In this document: positions 15,440 through 24,714 of the stretch, in pieces
How positions within the stretch are numbered: position 1 is the stretch's first letter
Layout of the letters: each line of letters starts with the position of its first letter
Source of the DNA: JBKBXU01 sp046313675
GTDB taxonomy: Bacteria; Bacteroidota; Bacteroidia; Cytophagales; Cytophagaceae
DNA length: 28,009 nt
Assembly: GCA_046313675.1 (NCBI GenBank)
Contig: JBKBXU010000015.1
Span: 1-28,009 of the forward strand
Reading direction: 5' to 3'
Position numbers and translations under genes: made by a program
Notes under the pieces: generated by a model
Seen by the model: only the letters and a program-made list of their open reading frames with translations
Databases searched by the model: none
What the model was told of the DNA's origin: nothing

Positions 15440-16657
15440 ATGGATATCAGAGAAGTTAAGAATAGAGATTTTATAATTCTTGGACTTGAAAATTGGGATG
15501 ATAAGGTTGGCAGCAAAAACGCTTCTAATATAGCCAAAGAAATAGCAAGGAACAACAGAGTATTATTTGTAAATCTTCCTCTGGAGCTTGGCAATATGGT
15601 GCGAAAGCCCTTTGATCAATTAACAAGAAAGAGATTTCAGGTCATCAAAGGAAAAGAAAATGATCTGCAGCAGGTTGAAGGGAACCTTTGGAAATTTTAC
15701 CCTAAAGTCATTAGTAAATCCGTTAACTGGATCAAAAACCCAACCCTATTTAACTTCTTTAACAGACAAAACAGTAAAAAATTAGCAGGTAAAATCAACG
15801 AAGCGATTAGCAGGCTGGGGTTTAAAGATGTTATCCTTTTAAATGACAATGAGCTATTCAGGTGCTATTACTTAAAAGAATATTTAAATCCTGCCGTAAC
15901 AGTCTTCTACATAAGAGACTTTATTACGGCCGTTGATTATTGGAACAGGCACGGAAGCAGACTCGAACCTGAAATCATTGCAAAATCGGATGTGGTCGTT
16001 GCAAACTCTTCGTACTATGCCGATTATGCCCAAAAATTCAACCCGAAATCATTTTTCATCGGGCAGGGATGCGACCTGAGGCTGTTTGATCCGGAAGATG
16101 TTAAGGAAAAACCTGAGGATCTGAAAACCCTTCCTTCGCCAATCATTGGATATACAGGAGCTTTAACAGCCTTGCGACTGGATATCGCATCGCTGGAGCA
16201 TATTGCGGAAAACATGCCCGACTGGACCTTAGTCCTAATAGGTACCCAAGACGACCTTTTCAAAAAGAGCAAACTTCACAAATTGAAAAATGTCCGGTTT
16301 CTCGGACAAAAGCCCATAGAAACCCTTCCCTCCTACATAGCCAACTTTGATGTATGCATCAACCCACAAACCATTAACCCTATAACGATAGGAAATTATC
16401 CTCTAAAACTTGATGAATATCTTGCTATGGGTAAACCGGTGGTTGCCACCAATACCCGAGCCATGGAGTTTTTCAAGGAGCATGTATATCTGGCAGATAC
16501 GAAGGAAGATTATCCGGAGTTAATTCGCAAAGCCGTTACAGAGGATAGCACAGAAAAATTCAAGGAAAGAAGAGCTTTTGCTTCGTCACATACCTGGGAG
16601 GAAAATGTTCGAAACATTTATAAAGCGATTCTTGAAAGTGAAAAGCAACTTGTATAG
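15440..16657 (+). CDS. Glycosyltransferase, GT4-like (GT-B fold)
   Basis: This 405-residue protein has two Rossmann-like halves. The C-terminal half begins PSPIIGYTGALT (about residue 233), passes through VLIGTQDDLF and NVRFLGQKP, and carries the donor-binding block LKLDEYLAMGKPVVAT (about 335-350). The N-terminal half (FIILGLENWDDKVGSKN; VLFVNLP) is the acceptor side. Similar proteins build surface polysaccharide by moving a sugar from a nucleotide donor. The N-terminal start agrees with the predicted strand. There is no signal peptide. It is a single gene, convergent with the next one. Acceptor and sugar cannot be told from sequence. Confidence 0.85.
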   Translation: MDIREVKNRDFIILGLENWDDKVGSKNASNIAKEIARNNRVLFVNLPLELGNMVRKPFDQLTRKRFQVIKGKENDLQQVEGNLWKFYPKVISKSVNWIKNPTLFNFFNRQNSKKLAGKINEAISRLGFKDVILLNDNELFRCYYLKEYLNPAVTVFYIRDFITAVDYWNRHGSRLEPEIIAKSDVVVANSSYYADYAQKFNPKSFFIGQGCDLRLFDPEDVKEKPEDLKTLPSPIIGYTGALTALRLDIASLEHIAENMPDWTLVLIGTQDDLFKKSKLHKLKNVRFLGQKPIETLPSYIANFDVCINPQTINPITIGNYPLKLDEYLAMGKPVVATNTRAMEFFKEHVYLADTKEDYPELIRKAVTEDSTEKFKERRAFASSHTWEENVRNIYKAILESEKQLV

Positions 16658-16677
16658 GATAAATCCCGCAATGAATA

Positions 16678-16705
16678 ACAGGAGTCCGATGAAAGAGACT
16701 CCTGT
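16678..16705. terminator. Possible terminator between convergent genes
   Basis: A 9-bp inverted repeat (ACAGGAGTC at 16678-16686 with GACTCCTGT at 16697-16705, 10-base loop) sits in the 58-base gap between two convergent genes. It lacks a strong T run on either side, so the call rests on position. Confidence 0.4.
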
Positions 16706-16715
16706 GTTCATATTC

Positions 16716-17450
16716 TTACTTGGATGCGGTGTATGTGACTTTAACTTCTTTTCCTTTCATTTGACTGGATTCTACTGGAGAAGGTCCTTCATACATTCTT
16801 AAAGTGCCGCTATTGGTATAAAAATATTCCACCCTCGGCATAAATGGCTTCAAAAAACTACTTTGCACATCCATTTTAAGCTTTATCAGCTTTTCACCAT
16901 CAACATCCACCTGGCCTTTGGGGACAAATTGAAAGCCGTATGTATCAAACCTGCTCTCTACAAGCAGGTTAAATGACAATTTATCTCCATTAAGTAAAAC
17001 ATCCCAATTATTCTTAATCATGTCATTCAGGGTAACGGAATGAAAATTCTTGCGGCTCCAGGAAGCGCTTTTCTCTTTTTCATCACTTTTACCGTTCTCT
17101 TTAAAAATTACCCTAGCTGTACTTTCCTGAATGGTAGTTTTTACAGAACCTCCTGTCAAATAATTATTCATTGAATAGCTTATATTCCCTAATGTCTTCC
17201 TGTTATAGGAGATTTGCTCCTTTTGAACCAGCTTTTTATCACTGTTAAAATATGAAACAGTTCTGTTAACCATTTCACCCTTAATAACTGAGATAACCAC
17301 ACCTGTGAAATAGGTCTCACCGGTGGAAAAATCGTTGACGACAAACGATGTTTTACTTTCCTGCGCCACTTCAGGAGACCGGCCGGAAGAAAAAACCGTT
17401 AGTAAAAATATACCTATGAGACCAATAAAAACACATTTCATCATAATCAT
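16716..17450 (-). CDS. Secreted protein of unknown function, 244 aa
   Basis: This is a 244-residue protein with a signal peptide (about 1-22, MKCVFIGLIGIFLLTVFSSG after three leading residues) and a mature part rich in short beta strands and threonine/serine/lysine. No domain is recognised. The start is one of several close ATGs (residue 1, 3 or 4). It lies 23 bases after the DUF4249 lipoprotein gene on the same strand and is probably the third gene of the receptor operon, so it may serve the same outer-membrane system, as a periplasmic or surface component. Confidence 0.7.
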   Translation of the reverse strand: MIMMKCVFIGLIGIFLLTVFSSGRSPEVAQESKTSFVVNDFSTGETYFTGVVISVIKGEMVNRTVSYFNSDKKLVQKEQISYNRKTLGNISYSMNNYLTGGSVKTTIQESTARVIFKENGKSDEKEKSASWSRKNFHSVTLNDMIKNNWDVLLNGDKLSFNLLVESRFDTYGFQFVPKGQVDVDGEKLIKLKMDVQSSFLKPFMPRVEYFYTNSGTLRMYEGPSPVESSQMKGKEVKVTYTASK

Positions 17451-17473
17451 TCATTTTTTGGGTTAACATAAGA

Positions 17474-18295
17474 TTAAGGCAAACCGGTTAAAGGTTCAAT
17501 AACAATAGAACCAATGGAGATTGCCTGTACCTGAAAATACCCTAAAGCCCCTCCGCTAAGATTATTCTTAGGATTTTCAGGAACTCCTGTAAATGGATTT
17601 GCACCAGTGTTCCCTCTGATGGAGTTCAGGTCAGAATAAAACTCATAGGCCTGCCTTGTCAAAGAGACTAATTCAACCTCGGCTTGCCCCAGGCCAAACG
17701 TTGCCTGGTTTATTTCATATTCTACCTTCCTGTCCGGAAAAAACTCACTGGTAAATAATATAAAATTGTCAGGATTAAAACTATACATAATGCTATCACT
17801 TTTTAAACGAAGCAGAAAGTAACTGGTAATCCCTTCAGGTATTACAAAATATAGTGTTATATAATTTCCATCTGCAAGAAAGAATTCTCCGCTCCTGTAT
17901 CTGTATGTGAGGCTGTCTATTTCAACAGCGTGAGGGAAAGGTGAACTGGCTTGAACAGTCTCATCTCCATAGGATATCTGGAGGTGATAATTCCTTCCGG
18001 GTTCTCCTTTTAGCTGGTTTGCCACGTATCTTCCCGGAGCACTTTCCTGCAGTACTTCCCTATTGCCTGCATTATCTGCCACAACAACTTCTGCACCTAT
18101 AATTCTTTCGAATTCATCACGACCAAAATAATTACCGGACCTGCTTAGCTTAATGGTGTCAGGCACATCAAGGTTTGTAATCCTGCCATCAACTATTATC
18201 CTGGGAGATGCTTCATTAAGGTTCACGTCTATCACCTTCTCACATGAAGACAAGGTACATATTATAACGAATGATATAAGGATATGCGCTTTCAT
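17474..18295 (-). CDS. DUF4249 lipoprotein
   Basis: This 273-residue protein starts with a lipoprotein signal (lipobox LSSC, C18) followed by EKVIDVNLNEASPRIIVDGRITN, which is typical of DUF4249 proteins, and Ig-like beta strands (IGAEVVVADNAGNREVL; GRYVANQLKGEPGRNYHLQI). Such proteins are coded next to TonB-dependent receptors of the carboxypeptidase-regulatory type in Bacteroidota and may be surface lipoproteins that help the receptor, as SusD does for SusC. The gene lies six bases after the receptor gene. The substrate is unknown. Confidence 0.85.
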   Translation of the reverse strand: MKAHILISFVIICTLSSCEKVIDVNLNEASPRIIVDGRITNLDVPDTIKLSRSGNYFGRDEFERIIGAEVVVADNAGNREVLQESAPGRYVANQLKGEPGRNYHLQISYGDETVQASSPFPHAVEIDSLTYRYRSGEFFLADGNYITLYFVIPEGITSYFLLRLKSDSIMYSFNPDNFILFTSEFFPDRKVEYEINQATFGLGQAEVELVSLTRQAYEFYSDLNSIRGNTGANPFTGVPENPKNNLSGGALGYFQVQAISIGSIVIEPLTGLP

Positions 18296-18301
18296 AATAG
18301 G

Positions 18302-20614
18302 TTAAAATTTAAAGTTCCAGGTAACAGAAGGAATTATTTGAAATAAAGCCACCTGCACGGCCTCTTTTACTTCCGGATCGGCTTCCGAATCCCTGAAAGT
18401 TATGAGGAAAGGATTCTGCCTTGCATACACGTTATATACTGAAAAATTCCAGCTTGACTGAAAATGCTTTCTTGCAGGACGATCATGTGTAAATGAAAGA
18501 TCCATTCGATGATAGGAAGGCATTCTATACTCATTACGGCCTGTATAGAAATTTACTATACGCCCTTCATACTCATATTTTCCTTCAGGAAAAGTTACCG
18601 GATTTCCTGTAGCATACACCCACGTTCCTGACATGCGCCACCTTTGGGAAAGCTTGTATAATGTCACCACAGAAACATCGTGTATCCTGTCATAGCGTGC
18701 AGGGAAAGGCAAGCCTTGATTGATGCCTTCAATCTGGCGGAAAGACCTTGATAAAGTATAGCCGATCCATCCGGTCAACCTTCCTTTGTTTTTACGTATC
18801 AGGAATTCAGACCCATAAGCATAGCCCCGCCCAAAGAGAAGTTCTGTTTCAATGGTTGGATTAAAGGTTATGTTGGCACCATTCTTATAATCGATTTGGT
18901 TTTGCATATCCTTGTAATAAACTTCTACTGATGCTTCGTACATCCCCTCTTTGATATTTCGAAAATATCCTGCTGAAATCTGATCTCCTATCTGAGGGCT
19001 TACAACATTTCCGGCAGGTATCCACAAGTCCGTAGGACTTGAAGCGGCGGAATTAGACAGCAAATGTATGTATTGCCTCATCCGATTGTAGGATACTTTA
19101 ACTGATTGCCTGGGGTCAACTATGTAGGTAATAGCAAGGCGGGGTTCAAGCCCACCGTAGTTTTTATAAAATTGGCCGCGGTTATACGTGGTCGTATCGG
19201 TGACATTTTCCCTGTTCTCATCAAATGAATAGACATCACCCGGCCCCATTAAATTGAACAAAGAGTAGCGAAGGCCATAATTAATTGAAACTTTTGAATT
19301 TAATACGAAATCATTTTGTGCATAAATTCCATTTTCCAATGCATAACGTGAGGGGACGTTAAACTCTTCAAGCCCGGCTATGTTAGACCGGAAAGAAGGC
19401 ATATTAAAACGATGGTAAATGCTGCTGACTCCAAATTTTATATGGTTACGGCGGTTGGGCATATAATCCCAATCCGACTTAACATTATAGCTTTGAATAC
19501 CAGACAGCAATGTTATATCAAAATCGCCTGCGGCAATGTTAAAACTGTAATCATAGTTACTAAAGATCAGTGAGGTATTCTGAACAAATTTTTCATTATA
19601 TCGATGATTCCATCGTAAAGTTGATGCGGCATTCCCCCAATCAAATCCAAAGTTTCGGCCAAACCTGAACACATCGCGGCCATAATACCCTGAAAGAAAA
19701 ATTCTGTCTTTCTCCGATATTTGATAATCCGCCTTCAGGTTGAGGTCATAAAAATGCAAGGTTGAATTTCGCAGGTTTTCGTTTGCTGATAGTTTAAGAA
19801 ACACATCGGCATAAGTCCTCCGTCCTGAAAGCAGGAAAGATCCTTTCTCTTTTACGATAGGGCCTTCCAATGTCAACCTGGAAGAGATGAGGCCAATGCC
19901 ACCGGAGGCTGAAAATCTTTCTCTGTTGCCGTTTCTCATGGTAACATCAACAACCGAAGACAAACGTCCGCCATAGGTCGGAGGAATTCCCCCTTTGTAA
20001 AGTTTCACATCCTGTAAGGCATCGCCATTGAAGACGGAGAAAAATCCAAGCAAATGAGCCGGATTATATACCGGTGCATCATCAATTAAAACCAGGTTTT
20101 GGTCAGGACCTCCGCCTCGCACATAAAGGCCAGTAGCTCCATCGGTGGTTGTTTGTACCCCAGGCATTAGTGTTAATGTCTTGAGAATATCGGTTTCCCC
20201 GAAAAGGACAGGCAATTCTCTAATCTGGGCAATATCCAGCTTTACCGTACCCATTTCGGTAGATCGGATATTCTGGTTAACCGCATCACCTGTAATCTGA
20301 ACCTCCTCTAGAACAAAAGATTCCTCTTTGAGCATAAAATCAAGCTCTGTATCCTCCGTTATATTAACTTTTTTTGATAAGGTATCATACCCCAATGAAG
20401 TCACTACAAGCGTATAGTTGCCTTCGGCGAGGTTCATTTTATAAAAACCAGCTTCATCTGAATATACCACCTTATTGGTATTCGATACAACAATGGACGC
20501 ACCACCTATTCCAAAACCAAACTCAGCGTCGCGAACCTGTCCCTTAATGGTATGTATGTTTTGAGCAAAAGCAAAAACAGGAAAAAGAAAGATTACTAAT
20601 AATACTTTTTTCAT
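18302..20614 (-). CDS. TonB-dependent outer membrane receptor with carboxypeptidase-regulatory domain
   Basis: This 770-residue protein has a signal peptide (1-17), a carboxypeptidase-regulatory-like domain (about 22-95, IKGQVRDAEFGFGIGGASIVV...GYDTLSKKV), a plug domain (about 115-230, with ELPVLFGETDILKTLTLMPGVQT and YVRGGGPDQNLVLIDDAPVYNP) and a C-terminal beta-barrel ending in the aromatic-rich SVTWNFKF. It takes up an unidentified large or scarce substrate across the outer membrane with energy from TonB. Length is short-to-normal for the family. It is followed by a DUF4249 lipoprotein and a secreted protein in one operon, and a MarR-type regulator lies upstream across a 194-base gap. Confidence 0.92.
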   Translation of the reverse strand: MKKVLLVIFLFPVFAFAQNIHTIKGQVRDAEFGFGIGGASIVVSNTNKVVYSDEAGFYKMNLAEGNYTLVVTSLGYDTLSKKVNITEDTELDFMLKEESFVLEEVQITGDAVNQNIRSTEMGTVKLDIAQIRELPVLFGETDILKTLTLMPGVQTTTDGATGLYVRGGGPDQNLVLIDDAPVYNPAHLLGFFSVFNGDALQDVKLYKGGIPPTYGGRLSSVVDVTMRNGNRERFSASGGIGLISSRLTLEGPIVKEKGSFLLSGRRTYADVFLKLSANENLRNSTLHFYDLNLKADYQISEKDRIFLSGYYGRDVFRFGRNFGFDWGNAASTLRWNHRYNEKFVQNTSLIFSNYDYSFNIAAGDFDITLLSGIQSYNVKSDWDYMPNRRNHIKFGVSSIYHRFNMPSFRSNIAGLEEFNVPSRYALENGIYAQNDFVLNSKVSINYGLRYSLFNLMGPGDVYSFDENRENVTDTTTYNRGQFYKNYGGLEPRLAITYIVDPRQSVKVSYNRMRQYIHLLSNSAASSPTDLWIPAGNVVSPQIGDQISAGYFRNIKEGMYEASVEVYYKDMQNQIDYKNGANITFNPTIETELLFGRGYAYGSEFLIRKNKGRLTGWIGYTLSRSFRQIEGINQGLPFPARYDRIHDVSVVTLYKLSQRWRMSGTWVYATGNPVTFPEGKYEYEGRIVNFYTGRNEYRMPSYHRMDLSFTHDRPARKHFQSSWNFSVYNVYARQNPFLITFRDSEADPEVKEAVQVALFQIIPSVTWNFKF

Positions 20615-20742
20615 AACGACAGTGATCCAGGAGAAATCTTGACGAATGATGTACAGTTCTGAAGACCCTGAGATGCGATAGAAATGTTCATTTTAGTTTA
20701 TTCTGTAAAAATTGATGGTACTATAGAATATTATTCTGCAAA

Positions 20743-20792
20743 ATAATAAAAAAATCACAAAAAACTATTTAGTTCTAATCAAAACGAACCAA
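20743..20792 (-). terminator. Likely terminator of the efflux/GbsR operon
   Basis: On the minus strand TTGGTTC (20792-20786) pairs with GAACTAA (20775-20769), 7 bp with one G-U pair and a 10-base loop. A T-rich stretch (TTTTTTGTGATTTTTTT) follows. It lies 16 bases past the end of the first GbsR-type gene. Confidence 0.5.
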
Positions 20793-20808
20793 GTAAATAC
20801 AAGTACAA

Positions 20809-21282
20809 TTATTTCCTTGCAGCCTCCCAACGATCAATCATTCCACGTACTTCTGTTTGCATATGGTCAAGGAAATCAATTATATTTTCCAAAGATTGGT
20901 TAAATTCTTTTGTATCGGATGTTCTTTGGACAAGGATTTCTTTAAACAATTCATTCATAATCGACAGACCCTGAAAAGCTTCTTTCATATCTTCTTTCCA
21001 GTTCATGAGCCTACTTCTGAAAAACCGTTTTCTATTCCCCGGAAAAGTGACATACTCAATTTTATTCAGGTTAAGGAGGGCATTGAGGGCATTACTTATG
21101 GCACTCCGGCTAAATCCCAAAGCCTCTTGAATTTCTTCAAATGAAAGTTCCACTTTATCAGAGATAAGTAATAGGGAGAGAATTCGTGCCTGGGCCGGTT
21201 GCATACCAGCCTTTTCATGAAAAACCCCTACCTTTTCAACAAGAAGCTTCTGCTGTTCAGACAATTCAAACTTATTCATCAT
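20809..21282 (-). CDS. GbsR/MarR-family transcriptional regulator (copy 1)
   Basis: This 157-residue protein has a winged helix-turn-helix domain (about 25-95: QARILSLLLIS, SFEEIQEALGFSRSAISNALNALLNL, YVTFPGNRKRFFRS) and a helical C-terminal dimerisation part. It is clearly homologous to the second regulator at 27153-27626: same length, shared GVF.EK.G, S.S.IS..LN.LL and PG.RKR.F. It is the last gene of the efflux operon on this strand, 20 bases after the PII-like gene, and is also upstream of the TonB receptor operon, so it could control either. Start MM: residue 2 is equally possible. Confidence 0.85.
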   Translation of the reverse strand: MMNKFELSEQQKLLVEKVGVFHEKAGMQPAQARILSLLLISDKVELSFEEIQEALGFSRSAISNALNALLNLNKIEYVTFPGNRKRFFRSRLMNWKEDMKEAFQGLSIMNELFKEILVQRTSDTKEFNQSLENIIDFLDHMQTEVRGMIDRWEAARK

Positions 21283-21302
21283 TATAATGCAAAGTAAAAA
21301 AA

Positions 21303-21596
21303 TTACAGACTGTTTTCAATATTCCAGACGAAGGCCCTTATCCCCTGCTGTGGCAATTCATTGTTCAACGCTTTCAATTGCTCAAGAAGCCCTTGCTCCT
21401 TTTCATCTTCCACCATACAAATGAGGGCATTATTCAATGCAGGCCAGGTGTGGGTACCAAGGTGTGGTTCTCCCGTTTCGGTTCCCCTTCCCCGGACATC
21501 AGTCCATTGTGTAAATCCCATGATGCCCATTTTATCCAGAGCATCAAAAACCTCCTCCGTCATTCCCTGATTGTATACGATAAATATTGCCTTCAT
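21303..21596 (-). CDS. PII-like transporter-associated protein (PG0541-type)
   Basis: This 97-residue protein has a ferredoxin-like PII/DUF3240-type fold pattern (MKAIFIVYNQGMTEEVFDALDKMGIMGFTQWTDVRGRG near the N-terminus, NALICMVEDEKEQGLLEQL and RAFVWNIENSL). It resembles the PG0541 family of small proteins coded beside RND efflux permeases in Bacteroidota. PII proteins usually bind ligands and regulate partners, so a role in controlling the pump is plausible but unproven. Its start is one base after the stop of the RND permease gene, so it is co-translated. Size and position both support the call; metal or ligand binding cannot be seen from sequence. Confidence 0.8.
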   Translation of the reverse strand: MKAIFIVYNQGMTEEVFDALDKMGIMGFTQWTDVRGRGTETGEPHLGTHTWPALNNALICMVEDEKEQGLLEQLKALNNELPQQGIRAFVWNIENSL

Positions 21597-21597
21597 A

Positions 21598-24500
21598 TCA
21601 ATTTATCTGAAAACCAATTTTCACTTTTTTGTTTTTCTTCATAATGGCATACAGCACCGGCACCAGTACCATAGTAACAAGTGTAGAAAAGATCAATCCC
21701 CCACTTACGGCAATTCCCATTGGTTGCCACATTTCAGATCCTTCTCCAAGACTTAAGGCCATAGGAAGCATGGCAAGTATGGTGGTAAAGGTAGTCATAA
21801 GTACAGGCCGTAACCTGGACTTGGCCGAGGCTATGATGGCTTCGTTCATCGGCACATTCCTATTTCGCAAAAGATTAATATAATCCACAAGAACGATGGC
21901 ATTCTTTACAACAATACCTATCAGGATTACCCCACCAAGAAAAGCAAGGATACCTAAAGGGGTATTGGCTATAAATAAAGCCAGGATTACTCCGGAAAAG
22001 GCAAAGGGCAGAGAGAACATAATGATAAAGGGATCAACCAGCGATTCAAACTGTGAAGCCATGACCATGTACACCAGCATGATGCTCAATAGTAACAGCA
22101 CAAACAGATCACCAAAAGCATCCCTTTGGTTTTCTACCTGACCGCCAAATTCCAAGGCTAATCCCGGTGGCAGCTCTACTTGTGAAATTTTATCCTGAAT
22201 GTCTGATGTTACTTCACCAAGTGACCTGCCATAGATACTGGAAGACAAGGTTATTACCCTTTCTCTATTGAGCCTTTCAATGGCGAGTGGAGCATATTCT
22301 TCCACAACTTTCCCTATTTCCTTTAAGCGAATAAGCTGTCCGGAGGCATTGGGTATTTTAATATTTTCAATGTCTGTAACCGATGCCCTGAACTTCGGTT
22401 TATAACGGATAAAAACATCGTATTCATTTCCAGCTTCCCGATACTGAGTGGCAACAACACCTGCTACCAGGTTTCTGACAGAATTTCCAACTCCTGAAGT
22501 ATTAAGGCCTGCCAATGCCATCTTTTCCCTATCAAGCACGATCTTCAACTGAGGACGGTCATTCCCCCTGCTGTTTTCTACATCCCTTGTCCCGGGTACA
22601 GTTTCCATAATTCGCAAAAGGGAATCTGCATAAAGTGAAGTTTGATTAAAATCATGGCCAATTATTTTCAATTCAAATGGCTTTCCTGCTCCCCCTCCTG
22701 AAAGAACACCTAAACCTCCACCGGTGCTGACATTAAGTTTAAGTACTCCCGGTATATCATAAATGTACTTTCTAATTTCTTCACTTATTTCAAATATGCT
22801 TTTTTCCCTCCGGTCTTTTCCAACAAAGTTCAGGTTAAAACTTATCATATGAGGCCCTTGCTGACTTCCTCCGGTACGTACTCCCTGGTCATCTGTACCC
22901 ACACTGGAGTTGAGCACCCGAAGGTCTTTTCCATAGGTATCAAAAAAATGCTGCTCTATCTGTGCGGTTATTTTTGAAGACTCTTCCAGCCTTCGTCCGG
23001 TTTCCAGTTCAACCTTTACCTGCAAACGCCCATTATCAGATTCCGCCATAAACTCACTCCCTATATAAGGAACAAGAAACAAGCTGAGAACAAACAATGA
23101 CAGGGAGATAAATATGGTAGATTTTTTATGACCAAGCGCCCAGGTAATAATTCTTCCATATCCATTTTCCCATGACTTGAAAATCTTCTCCGTCCAAATG
23201 TCAAATTTCGTGGAAGCGGCAGACCTTTTCTGGCGCTTACGGGAACCAAGCATTTTGCTGGCAAGCATAGGCGTTAAAGTCAGGGCGGCAAAGGTAGAAG
23301 TAACCACTGTCAAGGTAACGATAATACCCAATTGCTTAAACATCACTCCTGCCAGGCCGGTAAGAAAAGCAAGAGGAAGAAATACGGCAACAACCGTCAA
23401 GGTGGTGGCAATGACCGCCAGTCCCACTTCATTTGTTCCGAATATAGCAGCTTCTCTCGGGCGGCTGCCTTTTTCGGTATAGGTTGTAATATTCTCCAGC
23501 ACCACGATGGCATCGTCAACCACCATACCCATTGCTATTGCCAATGATGAGAGCGAAATAAGGTTAAGAGAATTGCCCGATACATAAAGGTATATCAGGG
23601 CCACAATTAGTGAGAATGGTATAGTAAGAACAATAATAAAGGTAGATCTCCATCTTTTCAGAAAAAATAATACCACTACAATGATAAATATCCCTCCGAA
23701 AATAAGCACCTGTCCTAAGTTTGAAACGGAGTTAACGATAAAGGACGAAGTATCAATAACCGTAGCCAGATGAACATCGGCAGGTAATTGCTTCTGCAGT
23801 TCGGGCAAGAGCTTTTGTACTTCCTGAGCAACGTTCACCGTATTAGCATTGGCCTGCTTTTGTACCATTATCCGCACACCGTCTTTGCCATTGATCTTTT
23901 CCCTGATGGTTCGCTCTTTCAGGCCATCGTATACCGTAGCCACATCAGAAAGGTAGATCAGGCGTCCGTTTTGCTGGCCAACGACCACCGATTTAAAGAA
24001 GTCAGGATTCTTTAGCTCACCTTCCAGGCGAAGGTTATACTCCATTCTGCCCATCTTGATGCTTCCTGCAGAGAGGTTCACATTGTCGGTTTGCAAAGAC
24101 TGCATCACCTGCGGGACTGAGAGGTTATACGCTTCCAGTCGGTTGGGATCTATATCTACCCGTATCTGCCTTACCGGCCCTCCAAATAGCTGAACCGCAC
24201 CCACGCCATTAATGCGGTTAAGCACCGTCACTACTTTGTCGTCAATAATTTCATTCAGCTCACTATAGCTTTCATCTGCTGTTGCCGATAAAATCACTAC
24301 TGGAAATTGACTGGTATTAAATTTAAAAATGGTAGGTTGTTCGGCATCTTCCGGCAGGAACCTCTGCTGAAGAGCCAACACATCCCTAATGTCGTTGGTC
24401 GCCTCCGTCAGATCGGTTTGATAGGAGAACTGAAGACTGACCGAAGAAAAATTATCCTCTGATTTGGAAGAAATCTTTTCCAGGCCTGTCAAAGTACTAA

Positions 24501-24714
24501 GCCCATTCTCCAAAACTCTGGTAATATTATTCTCCACGTCTTCCGCTCCTGATCCCGGATAAGAGGTAAACACCGTAATCACCGGCGGATCAATTTCAGG
24601 AAAAAGATCAACCGGCAAACGGGTAAAAGCCGTAAGTCCAAGAACGAACACGGCAACAAACAGCATAAGCGTCGTAACCGGACGGTTTACGGCCAGGCTG
24701 GTAAGTTTATTCAT
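21598..24714 (-). CDS. RND multidrug efflux permease
   Basis: This 1038-residue inner-membrane proton antiporter of the HAE/AcrB type begins MNKLTSLAVNRPVTTLMLFV (first membrane helix). It carries the motif VDLFPEIDPPVITV and SYPGSGAEDV, the proton-relay aspartates in GMVVDDAIVVLENI, and a second half with GVILIGIVVKNAIVLVDYIN and SRLRPVLMTTFTTILAMLPMAL. The start at 24714 is chosen because GGAGG lies nine bases upstream; an upstream in-frame ATG at 24744 lies inside the adaptor gene. The ATG overlaps the adaptor stop (ATGAATAA), so expression is coupled. Substrates are unknown, likely drugs or lipophilic compounds. Confidence 0.95.
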   Translation of the reverse strand: MNKLTSLAVNRPVTTLMLFVAVFVLGLTAFTRLPVDLFPEIDPPVITVFTSYPGSGAEDVENNITRVLENGLSTLTGLEKISSKSEDNFSSVSLQFSYQTDLTEATNDIRDVLALQQRFLPEDAEQPTIFKFNTSQFPVVILSATADESYSELNEIIDDKVVTVLNRINGVGAVQLFGGPVRQIRVDIDPNRLEAYNLSVPQVMQSLQTDNVNLSAGSIKMGRMEYNLRLEGELKNPDFFKSVVVGQQNGRLIYLSDVATVYDGLKERTIREKINGKDGVRIMVQKQANANTVNVAQEVQKLLPELQKQLPADVHLATVIDTSSFIVNSVSNLGQVLIFGGIFIIVVVLFFLKRWRSTFIIVLTIPFSLIVALIYLYVSGNSLNLISLSSLAIAMGMVVDDAIVVLENITTYTEKGSRPREAAIFGTNEVGLAVIATTLTVVAVFLPLAFLTGLAGVMFKQLGIIVTLTVVTSTFAALTLTPMLASKMLGSRKRQKRSAASTKFDIWTEKIFKSWENGYGRIITWALGHKKSTIFISLSLFVLSLFLVPYIGSEFMAESDNGRLQVKVELETGRRLEESSKITAQIEQHFFDTYGKDLRVLNSSVGTDDQGVRTGGSQQGPHMISFNLNFVGKDRREKSIFEISEEIRKYIYDIPGVLKLNVSTGGGLGVLSGGGAGKPFELKIIGHDFNQTSLYADSLLRIMETVPGTRDVENSRGNDRPQLKIVLDREKMALAGLNTSGVGNSVRNLVAGVVATQYREAGNEYDVFIRYKPKFRASVTDIENIKIPNASGQLIRLKEIGKVVEEYAPLAIERLNRERVITLSSSIYGRSLGEVTSDIQDKISQVELPPGLALEFGGQVENQRDAFGDLFVLLLLSIMLVYMVMASQFESLVDPFIIMFSLPFAFSGVILALFIANTPLGILAFLGGVILIGIVVKNAIVLVDYINLLRNRNVPMNEAIIASAKSRLRPVLMTTFTTILAMLPMALSLGEGSEMWQPMGIAVSGGLIFSTLVTMVLVPVLYAIMKKNKKVKIGFQIN

